Shown piece by piece: positions 59,239 to 64,000 of a stretch of 64,000 nt of DNA (positions within the stretch are counted from its first letter, which is position 1; the number at the start of each line of letters is the position of its first letter). Made by a program: the position numbers and the translations under genes. The notes below the pieces were generated by a model that made no database searches, was not told where the DNA came from, and was given only the letters and a program-made list of their open reading frames with translations. Origin of the DNA: Microvirga aerophila (GTDB lineage Bacteria > Pseudomonadota > Alphaproteobacteria > Rhizobiales > Beijerinckiaceae); assembly GCF_003332305.1 (NCBI RefSeq), contig NZ_QOIO01000016.1, positions 1-64,000 on the forward strand, in the 5' to 3' direction.

Positions 59239-61006
59239 CGGTCTCGGCATCGTCCGACAGCTGCAGCCGGTGCAGGCGGGCATAGGCGCCCGCCTTGGCG
59301 ATCAGAGCCTCGTGCGACCCTGTCTCCACGATCCGCCCGGCTTCCATGACGACGATCTTGTCCGCATCGCGCACGGTCGAGAGCCGATGGGCGATGACAA
59401 GGGTGGTGCGCCCCTGCATGAGCCGCCTGATGGCGTCCTGCACCAGACGCTCGGATTCCGAATCGAGCGCGCTCGTCGCCTCGTCGAGGAGCAGGATCGG
59501 GGCGTCTTTGAGGAACGCGCGGGCCAGCGACACCCGCTGACGCTCGCCACCGGAGAGCCGTCCGCCCCCCGTGCCCACCATCGTGTCGTAGCCCTCGGGC
59601 ATCCGCATGATGAAGTCGTGCGCAGCGGCCGCCTTGGCGGCGGCGGTGATTTCCTCGTCGGTCGCATCGGGCCGGCCGAACGCAATGTTGGCCCGCACCG
59701 TATCGTCGAACAGCACCACGTCCTGGCTCACCACCGCGATGGCGGCGCGCAGGGATGTCAGGGTGACATCGCGCACGTTCTGGCCATCGATCAGAACGGC
59801 CCCGCGGGTCACGTCGTAGAGGCGCGGCACCAGGGACATCAGCGTCGATTTGCCCGAGCCCGAGCGTCCGACGAGCGCCGTGGTGCGCCCGGCTTCCGCC
59901 ACGAGATCGATGTGGTCGAGCGCCACCAGATTCTGGCCGTAGGAAAAGCCGAGATCCTGGAACCGGACTTCGCCGCCTTTGACCGCGAGCGGGAGCGCGT
60001 TGGGCCTGTCCTTGATCTGTGGGGCTTCATCCATGACCGCGAAGGTGCGCTGCAAGGCGGCCGCCGCTTCCTGAACGATGGCGTTGAGGTTGCCCAAGGC
60101 CCGGATCGGCTGGGCCGCGAGAATGAGCGCGCTGACGAAGCCGGTAAAATCGCCCACCGTGCTGCCCCCGGACACGATGCGCTGGCCGATGAGCACCAGC
60201 ACGGCCGCCACCGCAAAGCCGCCGCCTGCCTCGAGCAGCGGGTCGAGCCGCCCGCGCGCGTTGGCGGCCTTCATCTTGAGCCGGCGGATCTCGTCGAAGG
60301 TGTGGGCTGCCTTGGCCTTGAGGTAGCCCTCCAGATTATATGTCTTGGCGATGCGGGTGCCGGCTAGGCTCTCGGTGATAAGGCTCGCCATCCGGCCGGT
60401 CTGCTCCTGGGTCGAGATCGCCACCCGGCGAAGCTTCCGGCCGATCTTCTCGATCGGATAGGCGATGAACGGCACGGTGAGCCCCGCCACGACGGTCAGG
60501 ACCGGGTCGATCCAGATCATCGCCGCCACAAGGGCGACGATCGTCGTGACCTCGCGCAGGAAGACCGTAGAGAGGCGGGTCAGCGCCTCCTTGATGAACA
60601 GGAAGTCGGTGGTGAAGCGCTGCGTCAGGGCAGCCGGGCTTTCACGCCCGATCTGGGCAAGATCGGCGTCGATCAGGTGGCCGTAGAGGGCCGTCTGCAT
60701 GTCGGCCTCGATCTTGGTCACCACCCGGTTGGTGAGGATCGTCAGGGCCAGCAGGGAGAAGCCTTTCACGGACGTGACCGCGATGACGAAAATCGGACCC
60801 AGGTAGATGGCCGTCTGGTCCTTGGCCGAGAAGGCGTCGAAGGCGGCCTTGATCAGCACCGGATAGAGGCCGGTCGCGCCCGACACCAGGACGACGAGAA
60901 CGAGCACCAGCGCCAGCGCCCGGGCATGCGGACGCATCCAGTCCCGCCACAGGCGGCGGATCAGCGGAGTGGTATCGCCTCTCGACAGGAGGCTCTTGCG
61001 GGCCAT
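59222..61006 (-). CDS. ABC exporter, MsbA-like (fused TMD-NBD)
   Basis: 594 residues from ATG 61006 with GGAG six bases upstream. Six transmembrane helices (about 30-300) precede a nucleotide-binding domain: Walker A VGRSGSGKSTL near 380, signature LSGGERQRVSLARA, Walker B ILLLDEATSALD and an H-loop VIAHRLSTV. The type fits lipid exporters such as MsbA, and lipid A genes are next to it, so lipid A core flipping is the leading guess. Other multidrug or lipid exporters cannot be excluded. Confidence 0.88.
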   Translation of the reverse strand: MARKSLLSRGDTTPLIRRLWRDWMRPHARALALVLVLVVLVSGATGLYPVLIKAAFDAFSAKDQTAIYLGPIFVIAVTSVKGFSLLALTILTNRVVTKIEADMQTALYGHLIDADLAQIGRESPAALTQRFTTDFLFIKEALTRLSTVFLREVTTIVALVAAMIWIDPVLTVVAGLTVPFIAYPIEKIGRKLRRVAISTQEQTGRMASLITESLAGTRIAKTYNLEGYLKAKAAHTFDEIRRLKMKAANARGRLDPLLEAGGGFAVAAVLVLIGQRIVSGGSTVGDFTGFVSALILAAQPIRALGNLNAIVQEAAAALQRTFAVMDEAPQIKDRPNALPLAVKGGEVRFQDLGFSYGQNLVALDHIDLVAEAGRTTALVGRSGSGKSTLMSLVPRLYDVTRGAVLIDGQNVRDVTLTSLRAAIAVVSQDVVLFDDTVRANIAFGRPDATDEEITAAAKAAAAHDFIMRMPEGYDTMVGTGGGRLSGGERQRVSLARAFLKDAPILLLDEATSALDSESERLVQDAIRRLMQGRTTLVIAHRLSTVRDADKIVVMEAGRIVETGSHEALIAKAGAYARLHRLQLSDDAETATPAA

Positions 61007-61120
61007 GGTGCGCTCCAGGATCAGGCGTCCGGGTAGCATGAGGAAGAGAGAGCAGCAAACCACGCAAGCGTAGTGTTACGGTTGCTATATACTATAACAA
61101 ACTCCACTGAGGTGGTTGAA

Positions 61121-61489
61121 ATGAAGGCTCTGCCCAAGAAGTGGCGTGTTCATCAGGGTCGCGACCCTGAAGCGGAACTGCACAACCTAAAACGACGGTT
61201 CCAAGCCGTGTCGGGTCGTTTTCACCGTACGGTGAGACTTCGCCGGATGTATCGGTTGCTCAAAATGGCGGGGATCGCTGCAGTAGCGTCCTTTGCCATC
61301 ACCTGGATTTCGATGAGCTTCAGCCCGTGGCCTCTGCTCACGACGCTCAGGCACTTAGCAGCTTTTCCCCACTGCAATGCCGCCCGTGCCGTTGATCTAG
61401 CCCCGGCAAACAGAGGCGAACCCGGCTATTGGCAACACCACGATAGGGATAAGGACGGCAAGTCCTGCGAGCCATGGACGATGCCTTGA
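61121..61489 (+). CDS. Excalibur-domain membrane-anchored protein
   Basis: 122 residues from ATG 61121 (GAGGTGG upstream). A charged N-terminus, one membrane helix (about 50-70, MAGIAAVASFAITWIS) and a C-terminal Excalibur domain FPHCNAARAVDLAPANRGEPGYW...HDRDKDGKSCEPW, with its calcium-binding DRDKDG and two cysteines. Extracytoplasmic role unknown; such domains are common on surface nucleases and small proteins. A terminator follows. Confidence 0.85.
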   Translation: MKALPKKWRVHQGRDPEAELHNLKRRFQAVSGRFHRTVRLRRMYRLLKMAGIAAVASFAITWISMSFSPWPLLTTLRHLAAFPHCNAARAVDLAPANRGEPGYWQHHDRDKDGKSCEPWTMP

Positions 61490-61520
61490 GTTTGACGAGA
61501 CCCTCGAGCCCCAAACAGCA

Positions 61521-61544
61521 AAAAGCCGCCCGAAGGCGGCTTTT
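61521..61544. terminator. bidirectional rho-independent terminator
   Basis: AAAAGCCGCC-CGAA-GGCGGCTTTT, a 10-base stem with a CGAA tetraloop and runs of A and T on both sides, so it can end the Excalibur gene (plus) and the tRNA-Gly transcript (minus). The same GCCGCC core occurs at 30520-30537. Confidence 0.85.
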
Positions 61545-61570
61545 GCAGATCCAGCGTAATGCTTGGAAAT

Positions 61571-61645
61571 TGGAGCGGGCGAAGGGATTCGAACCCTCGA
61601 CCCCAACCTTGGCAAGGTTGTGCTCTACCCCTGAGCTACACCCGC
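61571..61645 (-). tRNA. tRNA-Gly (GCC)
   Basis: Minus-strand 75-nt cloverleaf: acceptor GCGGGTG with CGCCCGC, anticodon stem CAACC/GGTTG with loop TTGCCAA (anticodon GCC), T-loop TTCGAAT, encoded CCA. Decodes GGC/GGU glycine codons. A bidirectional terminator lies downstream. Confidence 0.97.
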
Positions 61646-61800
61646 GCTCCGCGACGCCGGGGCGTCGTTGCGAGGCCGCTGATGTGCCCCAAAACGATTC
61701 GTATTGCAAGCGCTTTTCGCCAGAAGTTTCACCAGAACCGCTTGAGCCCTGCGGGCACGGCCGCTAGAACCCGGACACGATTGGAGTTTTTGAAGAAGCC

Positions 61801-62340
61801 GTGTCCCATCTCTCTCCGCAAGCACTCCTGGATCATCTGACAAGCCTCGGCATCAGGGCCGAAACCGTCGAGCACGAGCCGGTGTTCACCGTGGCCGAAT
61901 CGCAGCACGTGAAGGCGAGGATCCCCGGGGCGCACTCGAAAAACCTGTTCCTCAAGGACAAGAAGGGCCGCCTGTTTCTGATCACGGCGAAATCCGAGAC
62001 GCCGATCGACCTGAAGCGCGCCCACGAGGCGGTCGGCGCCTCGGGCCGCCTGTCCTTCGGGTCCGCTGATCAGCTGCGCATGGTGCTGGGCGTCGAGCCG
62101 GGCTCCGTGACGCCCTTTGCGGTGGCCAATGACAAGGCGCGCCAAGTCACCATGATTCTCGACGCCAACCTGATGGAGCACGAACGGGTGAATTTCCATC
62201 CGCTCGTCAACTCCATGACCACAGGCGTCTCTCGGGAAGACCTGTTAAAGTTCTTGCGCTTTACCGGTCACGAGCCCCTCATCCTTCGCCTGCCCGAGCC
62301 GCCCCAGGAATTGCCAGACGCCTCTGCCAATCCCATGTGA
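61801..62340 (+). CDS. YbaK/ProRS-editing-domain protein (ProXp-like)
   Basis: 179 residues from GTG 61801. A single YbaK/EbsC editing domain: HVKARIPGAHSKNLFLKDKKGRLFLITA, RLSFGSADQLRMVLGVEPGSVTPFAVAND and EHERVNFHPLVNSMTTGVS. Such proteins hydrolyse misacylated tRNA-Pro (for example Ala-tRNA-Pro). The ribosome-binding site (GAAG) is weak. It lies just after tRNA-Gly and precedes cnoX by 39 bases. Confidence 0.93.
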   Translation: MSHLSPQALLDHLTSLGIRAETVEHEPVFTVAESQHVKARIPGAHSKNLFLKDKKGRLFLITAKSETPIDLKRAHEAVGASGRLSFGSADQLRMVLGVEPGSVTPFAVANDKARQVTMILDANLMEHERVNFHPLVNSMTTGVSREDLLKFLRFTGHEPLILRLPEPPQELPDASANPM

Positions 62341-62379
62341 TGAGGGACATTCCCTCCCACGCTTTCTTTCGAGGATCGC

Positions 62380-63285
62380 ATGCTTTCCGACACCCCCTCC
62401 CCGGCCAATCCGCCCGACGACCTCGTGAAGGACACCACCACCGCAAGCTTCCGCCAGGACGTGCTGGCCGAGTCGATGCAGCAGCCCGTGCTGGTCGATT
62501 TCTGGGCTCCTTGGTGCGGACCCTGCAAGCAGCTCACGCCGATCTTGGAAAAGGCCGTGCGCGCCGCCGGCGGCAAGGTGAAGCTCGTCAAGATGAACAT
62601 CGACGAGCATCCGCAGATCGCAGGCCAGCTCGGGGTGCAATCGATTCCGGCGGTGTTCGCGTTCCAGCGCGGGCAGCCCGTCGACGGCTTCATGGGGGCG
62701 CTGCCCGAGGGCCAGATCAAGAGCTTCATCGAGCGCCTCGTCGGGCCTCTGGGTCCCAGCCAGACCGACGAGATTCTGGCCGAGGCCGACCGCTTGGCCG
62801 CCGAGGGCGACGCCGGCGGCGCGGCCGAGCTCTATGCGGCCGTCCTGTCGCAGGACCCCGAAAACATTGCGGCGCTGGCCGCCCTGGCCAAGCTCCATGT
62901 GGATCTCGGAGACCTGGAGAACGCCCGGCGCCTGCTTGAAATGGCCCCGCCCGCCAAGGCCAACGATCCGGCGATCCTCGGGGCCCGCGCGGCCATCGAG
63001 CTCGCCGAGCAGGCCGGCTCCCTTGGCGACGTCGCCGATCTCCAGCGCAAGGTGGAGGCCGACCCGCAGGACCATCAGGCCCGCTTCGATCTCGCCATCG
63101 CGTTGAACGCGCGCAACCGGCGTCAAGAAGCTGCGGACCAGCTCCTTGAAATCGTCCGCCGGGACCGCAATTGGAACGAGGACGGCGCACGCAAGCAGCT
63201 TGTCCAATTCTTCGAGGCCTGGGGTCCGATGGATGAGATGACCCTCGCGGGACGGCGGAAGCTTTCCTCGATTCTGTTTGCTTGA
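62380..63285 (+). CDS. cnoX: thioredoxin-TPR chaperedoxin CnoX (YbbN)
   Basis: 301 residues. An N-terminal thioredoxin domain (about 20-125) with WCGPC (Cys46, Cys49), and a C-terminal TPR-like region (about 130-300: AEADRLAAEGDAGGAAELYAAVL, then DLGDLENARRLLEM). E. coli CnoX protects proteins under oxidative or chlorine stress; the E. coli copy has a non-redox SxxC motif, while the alpha-proteobacterial type with CxxC should be an active oxidoreductase. Confidence 0.94.
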   Translation: MLSDTPSPANPPDDLVKDTTTASFRQDVLAESMQQPVLVDFWAPWCGPCKQLTPILEKAVRAAGGKVKLVKMNIDEHPQIAGQLGVQSIPAVFAFQRGQPVDGFMGALPEGQIKSFIERLVGPLGPSQTDEILAEADRLAAEGDAGGAAELYAAVLSQDPENIAALAALAKLHVDLGDLENARRLLEMAPPAKANDPAILGARAAIELAEQAGSLGDVADLQRKVEADPQDHQARFDLAIALNARNRRQEAADQLLEIVRRDRNWNEDGARKQLVQFFEAWGPMDEMTLAGRRKLSSILFA

Positions 63286-63311
63286 CGCCGCTCCACCGTT
63301 GGGAGATCGGC

Positions 63312-63983
63312 ATGGGAATGAACGCGGTTTACCGAGGGCCTGGGGATTGTCCCACGGTCATCCCGGTCTTTCCGCTTCCCGGAGCTCTTCTCCTGCCCCG
63401 GGGCCAGATGCCCCTCAACATCTTCGAGCCACGCTATCTGGCCATGGTGGACGAGGCCCTTAAGAGCGACCGCGTCATCGGCATGATCCAGCCGGATGCG
63501 GATGGCGGCGGCACCCGCACGGCCCCCAAGCTCTACGAGGTGGGCTGCGCGGGCCGCATCACGCAATTCGCCGAGACGGGAGACGGGCGCTACCTGGTCA
63601 CCCTGGTGGGCATCGCCCGATTCCGGGTCGAGGAGGAGCTGTCCACCACGACGCCGTATCGCCAGTGCCGAGTCGATTTCGAACCCTATGAGGTCGATTT
63701 CACGGCGCGGGCCGGCGAGAATGAGGTCGACCGGGCCGGCGTCGTGCAGGCCCTGCGCGACTTCGTCAAAGCCGCCGACGTGCGGGTCGACTGGCAGGGC
63801 ATCGAGCAGGCACCCAATGAGGCCCTGGTCAACGCGCTTTGCATGATGAGCCCCTTCGGCGTGCGCGAGAAGCAGGCTCTCTTGGAAGCGTCCGACCTCA
63901 AGACCCGCGCCGAGGCCCTGATCGCCCTCACCGAGATCGAACTCGCCCGCGGCGGGACAAGCTCGGATTCCACACTCCAATAG
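63312..63983 (+). CDS. Lon N-terminal (LAN) substrate-binding domain protein
   Basis: 223 residues from ATG 63312, with GGGAG six bases upstream; the TTG ten codons earlier is less likely. A stand-alone Lon N-terminal domain: IPVFPLPGALLLPRGQMPLNIFEPRYLAMVDEAL, GCAGRITQFAETGDGRYLVTLVGIARFRV. No ATPase or protease domain is present, so it binds proteins without degrading them. It follows cnoX by 26 bases and is probably in the same unit. Confidence 0.9.
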   Translation: MGMNAVYRGPGDCPTVIPVFPLPGALLLPRGQMPLNIFEPRYLAMVDEALKSDRVIGMIQPDADGGGTRTAPKLYEVGCAGRITQFAETGDGRYLVTLVGIARFRVEEELSTTTPYRQCRVDFEPYEVDFTARAGENEVDRAGVVQALRDFVKAADVRVDWQGIEQAPNEALVNALCMMSPFGVREKQALLEASDLKTRAEALIALTEIELARGGTSSDSTLQ

Positions 63984-63992
63984 GCACGTTCC

Positions 63993-64000
63993 ATGACCGA
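63993..64000 (+). CDS. 5' end of a further gene, cut by the window edge
   Basis: An ATG at 63993 reads MTD/E before the window ends, nine bases after the previous stop. In relatives a small Trm112/DUF343-like gene often follows the Lon-domain gene, so that is a guess only; no function can be read here. Confidence 0.3.

Overview
This is a high-GC chromosomal window from an alphaproteobacterium, most probably of the order Hyphomicrobiales (Rhizobiales); the gene set looks like the Methylobacteriaceae/Microvirga side, but genus is inference. Evidence: a complete AcpXL/LpxXL cluster for very-long-chain fatty acid on lipid A, a hemC-hemD-Mic60-HemY run divergent from tsaD-gpsA, an SDHAF4-like DUF1674 protein, an IalB-family protein, and a 1606-residue NAD-specific glutamate dehydrogenase. 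No phage, transposase, plasmid, CRISPR or rRNA genes are seen. Three tRNA genes are present: Ala-GGC, Thr-CGT and Gly-GCC.

Layout. 0-8 kb: two tRNAs; haem genes hemC, hemD, mic60-like and hemY on the minus strand; divergent tsaD, gpsA and an EVE-domain gene. 8-17 kb: acetyl-CoA synthetase, a small DUF6356 protein, an L,D-transpeptidase, a frameshifted chemoreceptor, a GlxA-type regulator, a frameshifted methyltransferase and a Cfa-like methyltransferase. 17-24 kb: DUF1674, htpX, rsmB, a heparinase II/III-like gene, purH, a YbjQ-like gene, and a cluster of GC-rich inverted repeats. 24-33 kb: an Atg22-like MFS transporter, the large glutamate dehydrogenase, a structured non-coding region, DUF2794, GNAT, and a Bax-inhibitor-1 family protein. 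33-45 kb: an ABC permease/ATPase pair divergent from a TesA-like esterase, aldo-keto reductase, thpR, histidine phosphatase, frameshifted yeiH, phhB, GFA, SDR, YkvA-like, IalB-like and rlmN. 45-51 kb: a cluster of small membrane proteins sharing sequence signatures around a DUF3829 protein, then LysE, LemA and two TPM-domain proteins. 51-61 kb: DUF1223, then the lipid A VLCFA cluster (lpxXL, adh, fabG-like, fabF1, fabF2, fabZ, acpXL), a divergent CX5R phosphatase and an MsbA-like ABC exporter. 61-64 kb: Excalibur-domain protein, tRNA-Gly, YbaK-type editing protein, CnoX-like thioredoxin, a Lon N-terminal-domain protein and the first codons of one more gene.

How the genes work together. The haem block supplies hydroxymethylbilane synthase and uroporphyrinogen-III synthase beside two membrane proteins. 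The AcpXL block builds a C26-C30 acyl chain on a dedicated carrier and LpxXL transfers it to lipid A. One of its two ketosynthases (fabF2) lacks the catalytic cysteine, so the pair resembles the KS/chain-length-factor pairs of type II polyketide synthases.

Notable points: three genes carry single-base frame breaks, which suggests either sequence error or decay; a ~150-nt structured RNA with a strong terminator lies upstream of the glutamate dehydrogenase gene; four intergenic inverted-repeat elements occur, one of them inside the lipid A cluster; and a set of three small paralogous membrane proteins sits at 45-47.5 kb.
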